DNA of 14,830 nt from an uncultured Clostridium sp. (GCA_938036545.1 CALHQJ010000109.1:1-14830), one strand, 5' to 3'. Numbered from the stretch's first letter, positions 6,962 through 14,723 are shown. Program-made: numbers and translations. Notes: a model not told the origin generated them from the letters alone.

Positions 6962-8149
6962 ATGAGGCAGGAATCGTATCAGACCTCAAAGAGAAATCCC
7001 GTTGGGAGAGAACACGCCAGAAAAAAACAGGTAGTGATACACCGAGAGGGAGGATACGATTCCAGGTATAAAAGAAGGAGGAAACCGTCCAAGGTAAGAA
7101 AAAACCAGAAGATCCGGTACCTCTTTCTTGTCATTTTAATTCTTCTGGCAATTATCTCCACCAGCAGTTTTATCTGGGCCTATACCATGACAGGAAACAG
7201 AAAAGGGAATTTGGAAATCCAGATTAGGGATGTATCTAACCCTAATCTTGCCAGCCAGACCAGGGAGACTATGAAAGAAAACTGGACCATTGCAGTATTT
7301 GGAGTAGACTCCATAGATGGAAGTCTGGGAAAGGGAACCAACGCAGATGTGATTATGCTCTGTAATGTGAACCAGAAAACCGGAGGAATCCGCATTATAT
7401 CGGTATATCGGGATACCTGCATGAAGATAGGGGAAAAGAATCCTTATAAGAAAATTAATGAAGCCTATGCCAGAGGTGGAATTAAACAGGCAGTAAAGGC
7501 ATTAAATGAAAATCTGGATATTGAAATTGACGATTACGCTGCGGTCAACTGGAAAGCAGCCGCAGATGCCATTAATCTGCTGGGAGGAATTGAAGCAGAT
7601 ATCAGCCAGGCAGAGTTTGAATACATCAATTCTTACATTACCAGTACGGTAAACGGAAGCGGAGTGGGATCGTATCAGCTGAAAGCCCCTGGACCAAACC
7701 ATTTAGACGGAGTTCAGGCAGTGGCTTATGCCAGACTTCGTAAGATGGATACGGATTTCCAGAGAACAAAGAGGCAGAGAGAGGTGCTGAAAAAGGTATT
7801 GGAAAAGGCAAGAAAAGCCGATATGGTGACTTTAAGCAGCCTGTTAAAGGGAGTTCTGCCTCAAATTGTAACCAGCCTTGGGATAGAAGATTTGATTCCC
7901 ATTGCAGCAAATTTAAAAAAATACCATTTGGAAGCAGCCGACGGTTTCCCTTTTGAACTGGAAACCAGACGAATTTATGAAAACGGAGGGAAAATTGATT
8001 ACGTATTCCCACTGGATTTAGAACGCAATGTAAGAAAACTCCATAATTTTTTATATCATACAGAAGAATATGAAGTTTCAGAACAGGTAAAGGAAATCAG
8101 CCGTGCAGTGGAACAGAAGCGAACGCAGAAGGGAAGCTCCGCAAAATAA
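6962..8149 (+). CDS. LCP family (LytR-CpsA-Psr) cell wall glycopolymer ligase
   Basis: Enzymes of this family move undecaprenyl-pyrophosphate-linked polymers (teichoic acids, capsule) onto peptidoglycan MurNAc at the outer membrane face. The protein has 395 residues. Residues 1-51 are a very basic cytoplasmic tail, about 52-74 a single membrane segment, and about 105-290 the LCP domain, with a short C-terminal extension. Conserved motifs are present: FGVDS (Asp116), NADVIML (Asp129), SVYRDT (Arg150-Asp151), KINEAYARGG and YARLRKMDTDFQRTKRQR (256-273), the last carrying the pyrophosphate-binding Arg and Asp residues. The start ATG has only a weak purine-rich ribosome site (GGAAAAGAGAG). No promoter is clear in the 36 bases after the repeat element, so it may depend on read-through from the cell-wall promoter at 3395. 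Which polymer it attaches cannot be told. Confidence 0.92.
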   Translation: MRQESYQTSKRNPVGREHARKKQVVIHREGGYDSRYKRRRKPSKVRKNQKIRYLFLVILILLAIISTSSFIWAYTMTGNRKGNLEIQIRDVSNPNLASQTRETMKENWTIAVFGVDSIDGSLGKGTNADVIMLCNVNQKTGGIRIISVYRDTCMKIGEKNPYKKINEAYARGGIKQAVKALNENLDIEIDDYAAVNWKAAADAINLLGGIEADISQAEFEYINSYITSTVNGSGVGSYQLKAPGPNHLDGVQAVAYARLRKMDTDFQRTKRQREVLKKVLEKARKADMVTLSSLLKGVLPQIVTSLGIEDLIPIAANLKKYHLEAADGFPFELETRRIYENGGKIDYVFPLDLERNVRKLHNFLYHTEEYEVSEQVKEISRAVEQKRTQKGSSAK

Positions 8150-8165
8150 GAAGGAGGATACAATT

Positions 8166-8618
8166 ATGTTAGAAACAGGAATCAAGGCACCGGAATTTAC
8201 CCTTTCCGATCAGGACGGAAATCAGGTAAGTCTATCAGATTTTAAAGGGAAAAAAGTGATTTTATACTTTTATCCAAAGGATAATACTCCAGGCTGTACG
8301 GCACAGGCCTGCGGTTTTGGAGAGCATTATCCTCAGTTTCAGGAAAAGGGAGCCGTGGTACTGGGAGTCAGCAAAGACAGCATGGCTTCACACAAAAAAT
8401 TTCAGGAAAAGTACAGTCTGCCATTTACCTTGCTGTCCGATCCGGAACTGTCTGTCATTCAGGCCTATGACGTCTGGAAAGAAAAAAATATGTATGGAAA
8501 AAAGACCATGGGAGTTGTGCGGACAACGTATCTGATTGATGAAGAAGGCATGATCACTCAGGCCCTTGGAAAGGTAAAGGCAAAGGAAAATCCGGCTCAG
8601 ATGCTGGAACTTTTGTAG
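8166..8618 (+). CDS. bcp: Thioredoxin-dependent thiol peroxidase, Bcp/PrxQ peroxiredoxin
   Basis: Cytoplasmic peroxiredoxin that reduces H2O2 and organic hydroperoxides with electrons from thioredoxin. It has 150 residues, the normal Bcp length. The thioredoxin-like fold begins with APEFTLSDQDG. The active site is YPKDNTPGCTAQACGF, with peroxidatic Cys44 and, five residues later, resolving Cys49, the arrangement of atypical 2-Cys Bcp/PrxQ enzymes. A conserved Arg lies in GVVRTTYLID. The start is ATG 8166, eight bases after a perfect AAGGAGG (8151-8157). An upstream in-frame ATG at 8103 lies within the LCP gene and lacks a site. The gene is 16 bases after the LCP stop and 7 before yaaA, so co-transcription is likely. 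Its pairing with yaaA suggests a peroxide-defence role. Confidence 0.95.
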   Translation: MLETGIKAPEFTLSDQDGNQVSLSDFKGKKVILYFYPKDNTPGCTAQACGFGEHYPQFQEKGAVVLGVSKDSMASHKKFQEKYSLPFTLLSDPELSVIQAYDVWKEKNMYGKKTMGVVRTTYLIDEEGMITQALGKVKAKENPAQMLELL

Positions 8619-8625
8619 GCGCCAT

Positions 8626-9417
8626 ATGAAGATTATTATTTCACCTGCTAAAAAAATGAAAGAAAATACGGATTTTTTTCCATCAGAAAATCTTCCTGGA
8701 CTGATAGAAAAAAGTCGGGTTCTTTTGGATGCGATTCAGTCTCTTACCTATGAAGAAGCCAGGGAAGTCTGGCAGTGCAGTGACAAACTGGCTAAACTCA
8801 ATTACCAGCGGTTTAGCCAGATGAAGCTTGAAGAGAACGTTTCTCTGGCAGCATTAACGCCGGCGCTGATGGCTTATGAGGGGATTCAGTATCAGTATAT
8901 GTCTCCCATGACCTTTGAAAATAAAGCCTGGGAGTATGTCAGGAAAAATTTAAGGATCTTATCGGGATTTTACGGCGTGTTAGCGCCTTTTGACGGAGTA
9001 ATGCCTTACCGGTTAGAGATGCAGTCCCGGCTTTTAGCAAAGGGATGTAAGGATTTATATGAGTTTTGGGGAAGAGATTTATATGATTCTCTGGTTTCAG
9101 AAGAAGCTGATGAACCGGTAATCCTGAATCTGGCTTCAAAAGAATACTCAAAATGTATTGAAGATTATTTAGAAGATCCAGTAAGAATGATCACCTGCGT
9201 ATTTGGTGAGAAAAAAGGAGGAAAAGTCCGGCAGAAGGCAACTCTGGCAAAGATGGCAAGAGGAGAAATGGTGAGGTTTCTGGCAGAGAATCAAATCGAA
9301 CAGCCAGAAGGCATAAAAGAATTTAGAGGACTGGGCTTTTCTTATTCAAAAGAAGATTCTGAGGAAGACGCCGGAATCTACACCTTTACGAAAGAAGAAG
9401 GATCGACATGTATATAG
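8626..9417 (+). CDS. yaaA: YaaA family (DUF328) peroxide stress protein
   Basis: The protein has 263 residues, full length for the family. In E. coli, YaaA limits Fenton chemistry by lowering free iron during peroxide stress; the fold is reported to bind DNA. The same role here is inference. Family landmarks are all present: ISPAKKM at the N-terminus, CSDKLAKLNYQRF (51-63), LSGFYGVLAPFDGVMPYRLEM (112-132), DLYEFWGRDLY (143-153), NLASKEYSK (168-176) and a C-terminal FRGLGFSYSKEDS. The start has a poor ribosome site (only TAGG nearby) and lies 7 bases after bcp, so translation is probably coupled to it. The last 10 bases overlap the start of the EndoQ-UvrD fusion gene in another frame, again suggesting coupling. 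Confidence 0.94.
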   Translation: MKIIISPAKKMKENTDFFPSENLPGLIEKSRVLLDAIQSLTYEEAREVWQCSDKLAKLNYQRFSQMKLEENVSLAALTPALMAYEGIQYQYMSPMTFENKAWEYVRKNLRILSGFYGVLAPFDGVMPYRLEMQSRLLAKGCKDLYEFWGRDLYDSLVSEEADEPVILNLASKEYSKCIEDYLEDPVRMITCVFGEKKGGKVRQKATLAKMARGEMVRFLAENQIEQPEGIKEFRGLGFSYSKEDSEEDAGIYTFTKEEGSTCI

Positions 9418-12400
9418 CAGATTTACATATTCATTCCAGATATTCCAGAGCAACCAGCAAAGACTGTACTCCGGAATATCTGGATCTTTGGGCGAGAAAA
9501 AAGGGAATCCAGATTGTGGGAACCGGAGATTTTACCCATCCAGCCTGGCGGGAAGAGTTGAAAGAAAAATTGGAGCCAGAGGAAGGCGGCCTTTATCGGC
9601 TGAAAAAAGAGTATTGTAAAGAAGATCGGACAGCAGGGGCAGAGGATGTTCATTTTGCAGTTAGTGGTGAAATCAGTTCTATCTATAAGAAAAATGGCCG
9701 TGTCCGCAAGGTACACAGTCTGATTTTGCTGCCCAGCCTGGAGGATGCAGAAAAGGTATCTGCAAAATTAGAGTCCATTGGAAATATTCATTCTGACGGA
9801 AGACCGATTTTAGGGCTGGACTGCCGCGATCTGCTGGAAATTCTGTTAGAGCTGTCGCCCAAATCCATATACATCCCAGCTCATATCTGGACGCCTCATT
9901 TTTCCCTGTTTGGAGCGTTTTCCGGATTTGATACCATAGAAGAATGCTTTGAAGATTTAACGCCTTATATCCATGCCATGGAAACAGGACTGTCTTCCGA
10001 TCCGCCAATGAACTGGCGGCTGTCTATGCTGGATTCTTACCAGCTGGTCTCTAACTCCGATGCCCATTCTCCGGCAAAACTAGGACGGGAGGCCAATCTC
10101 CTTCAGATTCCCATGAGCTATGACGGGCTTTACCAGGCCATTCAGACAGGAGAAGGGCTGGAAGGAACCATTGAATTTTTTCCGGAAGAAGGAAAATATC
10201 ACATGGACGGCCATCGAAAATGCCATGTCTGTTTATCTCCGTCCCAGACCTTAAAATACGGGGGAAAATGTCCGGTGTGCGGTAAGAAAATAACCATTGG
10301 CGTGGCAAATCGGGCAGAACAGCTTTCGGATCGGGCAGAAGGATTCGTAAAATCAGGGGCAAAGCCATTTGAAAGCCTGGTTCCCCTGCCGGAAGTCATT
10401 GCTTCCTGTACCGGAAGATCAGCGGCCAGCATAAAGGTGCAGCAGCAATATGAAACCATGCTGCAGACCCTGGGGCCGGAATTTAAGATTTTACGGGAGA
10501 TTTCCATTCCTGAAATTGAAAAAGTATCAGGGAAACGATTAGCAGAGGGAATTAGCCGCCTTCGGGAAGGCCGCGTGGAAAAGATGCCTGGCTTTGATGG
10601 AGAATATGGTACGATTCGGCTGTTTTCAGTACAGGAGCTGGAAGAAACAGAGGGACAGATGGATTTATTTGCATCCTTTGGAGTAGAAAAAAAGGATGCA
10701 GCTACTTCCAAAGGTCTCTCATCCGGTCAGATGGAACAGGCACCGGCTGAAATTGAAAACAGGACAAAGGAAGGGCTGGAAAAGGTGGAATCTACAGAAA
10801 TAATACTTCCAAATCCAGCCCAGCAGGAGGCAATTGAGACAGTAGACAGGGCAGTAGCAGTTATTGCAGGACCCGGTACGGGAAAGACCAGAACCCTGAT
10901 TTCCCGAATCCTCTGGCTTTTACAGAAGCGAAAAGCAGGACCATCGGAGATCACAGCGGTTACCTTTACCAATAAGGCGGCAGGAGAGATGAAAGACAGG
11001 CTGAAAAAAGAACTGGGTTCCGCCCGTTCCCTGAACCGATTGCAGATTGGAACCTTTCATTCTATCTGCCTGAAGCTGTTAACAGGAAAAATAGAGGAAT
11101 TTGCCATAGCTGACCAGAGGACGTCAGTTTCCCTAGCCAGAGAAACTATGGAACGGTTTGGCCTGGCCGGCCGTCCGGAACAGTTTTTAAGAGAGCTGTC
11201 CAGATGTAAAAACGGACAGTGGGAGGAAGCTGCTTCAGAAGAATTTCAGGAGAAACAGGAGGCTTTTGACTATTATCAAACCCGTTTAAGGGAGAACCAT
11301 GTTCTGGACTATGACGATTTGCTGCTGGAGACCTTAAAGCTGTTTGAGGCTGGAGAGGAAGTAAATCGAAAATCCTTTTCCTATCTTCTGGTAGATGAAT
11401 TTCAGGACGTCAGTCCATTACAGTTTAAGCTGCTTTTAGAGTGGAATCAGAAGGGAAGAGAACTGTTTGTAATCGGCGATCCCGATCAGTCGATTTACGG
11501 CTTTCGAGGCGCAGACGCCAGATGTTTTGAACGGTTGGAAGCAGCATTTTCCAAGGTAACCTATATTCGTTTAGAGGATAATTACCGTTCTTCTCCTGAT
11601 ATTATCCAGGCAGCAGCAGCTTTGATTTCCAACAATCCAGGAGGGAAAAGAACCCTGCTTCCCCATCGGGAGGGCAGCCAGAAAATCCGTATAGTCAACA
11701 CAACAGGGGATTTTGCCGAAGCTGTTTTTGCGGCAAAGGAAATCAACCGGATGACAGGCGGGATTGATATGCTGGCTGCTGCAGACAATGGCAGAAACAG
11801 GGAAGGCCTTGGCATTCGCAGCTTTGCTGATATTGGGATACTTTACCGAACCAGACGGCAGGGCGCAGTTTTGGAAAAATGTCTGCAAAAAGAAGGGATT
11901 CCCTATATCATTGCCGGAGAAGACGACTTTCTGGCAGACTCAGCAGTACAGGGAATGCTGGCATTTTTCCGTTATTTACAGAATCCGGAGGATAAGGTAT
12001 CTGCCAAACAGTGCTCCAGCCTGCTGTGGGATCTGGAAGAATCTTCTCTGGCAGAGAGTGTGATGAAACAGGCAGCAGAGGATATAAAACCCAAGATGAA
12101 ACGGCAAAGTCCGGCTAAAATCCTGGATACATGGATAGAGAAATTTGGAGAAGATGTTCACAAGGAGGCATTGGACAAACTGCGTTCGGCCGCATTGTTT
12201 TATAAAACCATGGAGGAATTTCTGGATGCCATGACCTTTGGCGAAGAAGGGGATGTGAGAAGGTGCGGAGGAAAAACCTACGTTTCCGATGCGGTAAGCC
12301 TGATGACCCTTCATGGCTCAAAGGGATTGGAATTTCCTGCCGTGATAATCTGCGGAGTCAATGAAAGGCTGGTTCCATTGGAAACAGAAAAACGAAAAGC

Positions 12401-12593
12401 AGACATAGAAGAGGAACGGCGGCTTCTTTTCGTAGGAATGACCAGAGCAAAGGAAGAACTGATTTTAACCACGTCCCACGAGCCGTCCCCCTTCCTGTCA
12501 GAAATTCCGCCTGCCTATATTATTTCAGAACAGGCGGGGAGGGCAGGAAAAGAAGAAGCAGGCCATCAGATGAGCTTGTTTGAGTTTCTGTAA
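9408..12593 (+). CDS. EndoQ-type PHP endonuclease fused to UvrD/PcrA-family helicase
   Basis: A 1061-residue fusion. Residues 1 to about 400 match the EndoQ/TIGR00375 PHP family: DLHIHSRYSRATS (5-17) and GTGDFTHP supply metal ligands, followed by GEISSIYK, HIWTPHFS, NSDAHSP (Asp218, His220) and a four-Cys zinc site (Cys272, 275, 288, 291). Studied EndoQ enzymes nick 5' of deaminated bases (uracil, hypoxanthine, xanthine) and abasic sites. A linker with QMDLF (417-421) leads to a superfamily 1A helicase from about 465: Q-motif NPAQQEAI, Walker A GPGTGKT (488-494), Walker B VDEFQD (Asp663, Glu664), GDPDQSIYGFRG, LHGSKGLEF and LLFVGMTRAKE. The helicase part is short (about 590 residues against about 720 for PcrA), with a small 2B region and no long C-terminal tail. 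The protein ends in QMSLFEFL, which resembles a beta-clamp binding peptide. Likely role: lesion nicking coupled to strand unwinding. The helicase and PHP assignments are firm; lesion specificity is inferred. Confidence 0.92.
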   Translation: MYIADLHIHSRYSRATSKDCTPEYLDLWARKKGIQIVGTGDFTHPAWREELKEKLEPEEGGLYRLKKEYCKEDRTAGAEDVHFAVSGEISSIYKKNGRVRKVHSLILLPSLEDAEKVSAKLESIGNIHSDGRPILGLDCRDLLEILLELSPKSIYIPAHIWTPHFSLFGAFSGFDTIEECFEDLTPYIHAMETGLSSDPPMNWRLSMLDSYQLVSNSDAHSPAKLGREANLLQIPMSYDGLYQAIQTGEGLEGTIEFFPEEGKYHMDGHRKCHVCLSPSQTLKYGGKCPVCGKKITIGVANRAEQLSDRAEGFVKSGAKPFESLVPLPEVIASCTGRSAASIKVQQQYETMLQTLGPEFKILREISIPEIEKVSGKRLAEGISRLREGRVEKMPGFDGEYGTIRLFSVQELEETEGQMDLFASFGVEKKDAATSKGLSSGQMEQAPAEIENRTKEGLEKVESTEIILPNPAQQEAIETVDRAVAVIAGPGTGKTRTLISRILWLLQKRKAGPSEITAVTFTNKAAGEMKDRLKKELGSARSLNRLQIGTFHSICLKLLTGKIEEFAIADQRTSVSLARETMERFGLAGRPEQFLRELSRCKNGQWEEAASEEFQEKQEAFDYYQTRLRENHVLDYDDLLLETLKLFEAGEEVNRKSFSYLLVDEFQDVSPLQFKLLLEWNQKGRELFVIGDPDQSIYGFRGADARCFERLEAAFSKVTYIRLEDNYRSSPDIIQAAAALISNNPGGKRTLLPHREGSQKIRIVNTTGDFAEAVFAAKEINRMTGGIDMLAAADNGRNREGLGIRSFADIGILYRTRRQGAVLEKCLQKEGIPYIIAGEDDFLADSAVQGMLAFFRYLQNPEDKVSAKQCSSLLWDLEESSLAESVMKQAAEDIKPKMKRQSPAKILDTWIEKFGEDVHKEALDKLRSAALFYKTMEEFLDAMTFGEEGDVRRCGGKTYVSDAVSLMTLHGSKGLEFPAVIICGVNERLVPLETEKRKADIEEERRLLFVGMTRAKEELILTTSHEPSPFLSEIPPAYIISEQAGRAGKEEAGHQMSLFEFL

Positions 12594-12604
12594 GGGATTG
12601 AACT

Positions 12605-12633
12605 TTGACTTATGCCGGGAAATCAGCTATAAT
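12605..12633 (+). promoter_or_regulatory. Near-consensus sigma-A promoter of ackA
   Basis: TTGACT (12605-12610), a 17-base spacer, then TATAAT (12628-12633). Transcription would start near 12640, after the fusion gene ends, leaving a leader of about 25 bases. This rules out any ackA start upstream of 12640. Confidence 0.85.
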
Positions 12634-12664
12634 CGTCCCAAAGGGCAAAAAAGGTGGGGAATTT

Positions 12665-13876
12665 ATGAAAATATTGGTAATTAACAGCGGAAGTTCTTCT
12701 TTAAAATTCCAGGTGATTGATTCTGAGACAGAGGAAGTATTGGCGAAAGGGCTTTGCGAAAGAATCGGCATTGACGGAGTATTTACATATAAAACCGGAG
12801 CCGGAATTTCGGTAAAAGAACAGGTTCCCATGAAAACCCATACTGAAGCGGTTCATACCTTGTTAGATACGTTAGTAGATGCGGAAAAAGGAATCATAAA
12901 GGATTACAGTGAAATAGATGTAATCGGACACCGGCTGGTTCATGGAGGGGAGAAATTTACCGGTTCGGTAGTGATTACAGACGAAGTAATTCGGGCCATG
13001 GAAGAGTGCAATGATTTGGCGCCTCTTCACAATCCTGCTAATTTAGTAGGCGTTGCCGCCTGTCAGGAATTAATGCCAAATACCCTGATGGTAGGCGTGT
13101 TTGATACGGCGTTTAATCAGACTATGGAACCAAAGGCTTTTTTGTATGGACTTCCTTACCGTTATTATGAAAAATATAAGATCCGACGTTATGGTTTTCA
13201 TGGTATCAGCCATAAGTATGTATCCCAGCGGGCAGCGGAATTTTTAGGCCAGAATCCAAAGAGAGTGAAAACCATTGTGTGCCATTTGGGAAATGGAGCC
13301 AGTATCAGCGCAGTAAAATACGGACAGGTGATTGATAATTCCATGGGATTTACGCCTTTAGAAGGTCTGGTTATGGGAACTAGATGCGGAGACGTGGACC
13401 CAGGGGCCCTGGAGTTCCTTGCAAAAAAGGAAAATCTGGATTTTAAGCAGATTATGCAGATTTTAAATCAGGAGTCAGGGGTGCTGGGGATTTCTAAGAA
13501 TTTTTCCAGTGATTTCAGAGAATTAAAAGATGCAGAGATTAAGTATAATGAAAAAGCCGGTCTTGCCCGTGAAATCTTTTCTTACAAAGTGGCAAAATAC
13601 GTAGGAAGCTATGCAGCCGCTATGAATGGAGTGGACAACATTGTATTTACTGCAGGAATCGGCGAAAACGATTCTGATATTCGCCAGGAAATCTGCGAGT
13701 ACCTGGAATTTTTGGGAATTGCCATTGATGAGGTGAAAAATCGGGAGCAGGCAGAGGCTGTGAAGATTTCCACCGGAACGTCAAAAGTGAATGTGTTAGT
13801 AATAAAGACCAATGAAGAACTGGAGATTGCCCGAGAAGCAGCGGCAGTGGCAAAAGGGCAGATGGGGGTATCATAA
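12665..13876 (+). CDS. ackA: Acetate kinase
   Basis: Cytoplasmic enzyme that makes ATP and acetate from acetyl phosphate, the last step of acetate fermentation. It has 403 residues, the usual length. ATG 12665 follows AGGTGGGG; a TTG 60 bases upstream is part of the promoter and is excluded. Active-site residues known from the Methanosarcina enzyme are all present one position earlier: Asn7, Arg90, His122, Asp147, His179, His207 and Arg240, within NSGSSSLKF, GHRLVHGG, FDTAFNQTM, RRYGFHGISHKYV, CHLGNGASIS and MGTRCGD. The late FTAGIGEND motif is intact. Asn224 replaces the Thr more usual in the DTSMG segment, probably neutral. It has its own strong promoter. No pta gene is adjacent upstream, and the downstream side is a rearranged polysaccharide region. 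Confidence 0.97.
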   Translation: MKILVINSGSSSLKFQVIDSETEEVLAKGLCERIGIDGVFTYKTGAGISVKEQVPMKTHTEAVHTLLDTLVDAEKGIIKDYSEIDVIGHRLVHGGEKFTGSVVITDEVIRAMEECNDLAPLHNPANLVGVAACQELMPNTLMVGVFDTAFNQTMEPKAFLYGLPYRYYEKYKIRRYGFHGISHKYVSQRAAEFLGQNPKRVKTIVCHLGNGASISAVKYGQVIDNSMGFTPLEGLVMGTRCGDVDPGALEFLAKKENLDFKQIMQILNQESGVLGISKNFSSDFRELKDAEIKYNEKAGLAREIFSYKVAKYVGSYAAAMNGVDNIVFTAGIGENDSDIRQEICEYLEFLGIAIDEVKNREQAEAVKISTGTSKVNVLVIKTNEELEIAREAAAVAKGQMGVS

Positions 13877-13894
13877 AAACATCAGGCTTGTCAC

Positions 13895-13914
13895 TGGAAA
13901 AGCCAAGTTTTCCA
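13895..13914 (+). terminator. Possible weak terminator hairpin after ackA
   Basis: TGGAAAA (13895-13901) pairs perfectly with TTTTCCA (13908-13914) around a 6-base loop, 19 bases after the ackA stop. The stem is A/T-rich and no T run follows on the plus strand, so it is not a standard intrinsic terminator. A mutually exclusive shorter pairing, GGCTT with AAGCC, overlaps it. Nothing else in 13877-14060 looks like a terminator. Confidence 0.3.
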
Positions 13915-14066
13915 AAAATTGTCTGGTTTTGCAATCCATTTCGTCAAAACGTAATTGCAATTCAGGTTAAGCGAGAGTCTTGCCGGATGAGAAACAGGAT
14001 AGGCAGTAATTTTTCTTTGCAGATCTGGACAATTTCGTGGTAAGGGACAAATAAACGAAAATTTTG

Positions 14067-14096
14067 TTGTTGGAATCCGTCCGTTTGTGCTATAAT
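14067..14096 (+). promoter_or_regulatory. Strong promoter pointing into a disrupted gene
   Basis: TTGTTG (14067-14072), an 18-base spacer and TATAAT (14091-14096), with TGC directly before it forming an extended -10. Transcription would start near 14103 and run rightward. The sequence between ackA and this promoter contains a palindrome AATTGCAATT (13953-13962) but no recognised regulatory element. The transcript would be antisense to the pyruvyl transferase fragment. Confidence 0.75.
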
Positions 14097-14124
14097 AATT
14101 TCTATCAGAGTTAAATACCTATAA

Positions 14125-14141
14125 AAGGAGGAATTCTAATG
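14125..14141 (+). promoter_or_regulatory. Orphan ribosome binding site and ATG
   Basis: A perfect AAGGAGG (14125-14131) stands seven bases before ATG 14139. After the ATG the sequence is immediately the opposite strand of the pyruvyl transferase gene. The 92-codon frame that follows has no recognisable protein character. This looks like the preserved start of a gene whose body was lost or moved. Confidence 0.7.
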
Positions 14142-14723
14142 CCTCTTTTGTCCAGCAAGTTCTCTGGTACTCAAATGCTGAAAACGGTTCAAATATTTAG
14201 CGGTAGTCTTTTTTTGCCCATCTGGAATTTGGCTTACACCAAAACTTGTTGCATAAGCAATCTTCGGCTTATTGTCCGGTGCAAATTCCAATGTGTAGAA
14301 ATGACTTCCCAGATTATTCGGCAACCACAGCTGATCACTTCCACAAAGAAACGCATCATAGTTCTTCTTGCATTTTGCTACAAGTGTTTCCCAACCACCA
14401 TAAGATTCCGAAAATAATGGAGCAAAATACTTGTCCAAAAAAGCATTAAACCGTTGATTTCGTTGTTGCACTTGTTTCTGATAAAAAGGTTTGCTTTTCA
14501 GGGCTTTATCTTTTTGATTTCCAGAAAGTTTCGATTTTACAAACGAGATATTAAATAATCTGGGAATTGTTTGAACAATAAAAGTTGGCGTTATTTTTTT
14601 CTTATAGCGAATTATTTCCGGCTTACAATCAAGTTCCTCAACTTTTTTTACTGTGGCAAGCACCTGTAATTGACTTCCAAAATTTTTTGTATCATAGCAT
14701 ACTGCTAATCCGATTTTTTTCAT
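14136..14723 (-). pseudogene. Polysaccharide pyruvyl transferase family protein, C-terminally truncated
   Basis: Family members transfer pyruvate ketals, or related groups, onto exopolysaccharide sugars in the cytoplasm and usually have 350 or more residues; only 195 are present. Recognisable parts are the N-terminal KKIGLAVCYDTKNFGSQLQV, FLCGSDQLW (126-133), IAYATSFGVSQIP (155-167) and the STREL segment (185-189), which in intact members leads into the second half. The frame breaks a few residues later (GQKRH, then TAG). The His and stop codons lie in the promoter leader of the opposite strand, so homology ends near 14142-14150. The start ATG overlaps the upstream gene's stop (ATGA), so the pair was co-translated. 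Base composition is clearly more A/T-rich than the genes to the left, consistent with an acquired surface-polysaccharide locus. It is probably non-functional unless a second half is joined by recombination. Confidence 0.75.

Noticed and set aside
10199..10711. A 170-codon minus-strand open frame inside the EndoQ-UvrD gene
   Set aside because: It lies wholly opposite well-conserved EndoQ sequence, including the zinc site, lacks a ribosome site and shows no domain. It is a by-product of codon bias.
12605..12664. An extended N-terminus for acetate kinase
   Set aside because: The extension begins within the -35 box of the ackA promoter and precedes the predicted transcription start; ATG 12665 gives the standard MKILVINSGSSS N-terminus.
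13953..13970. AATTGCAATTCAGG, resembling the repeat family's terminal sequence and containing a palindrome
   Set aside because: Only a short partial match, with no partner inverted repeat or hairpin 1 nearby; most likely chance.
14139..14417. A 92-codon plus-strand frame behind the strong promoter and ideal ribosome site
   Set aside because: It is the exact antisense of the pyruvyl transferase coding sequence, whose minus-strand frame has clear family motifs. The plus-strand protein has no recognisable domain. It may be translated, but not as an evolved gene.
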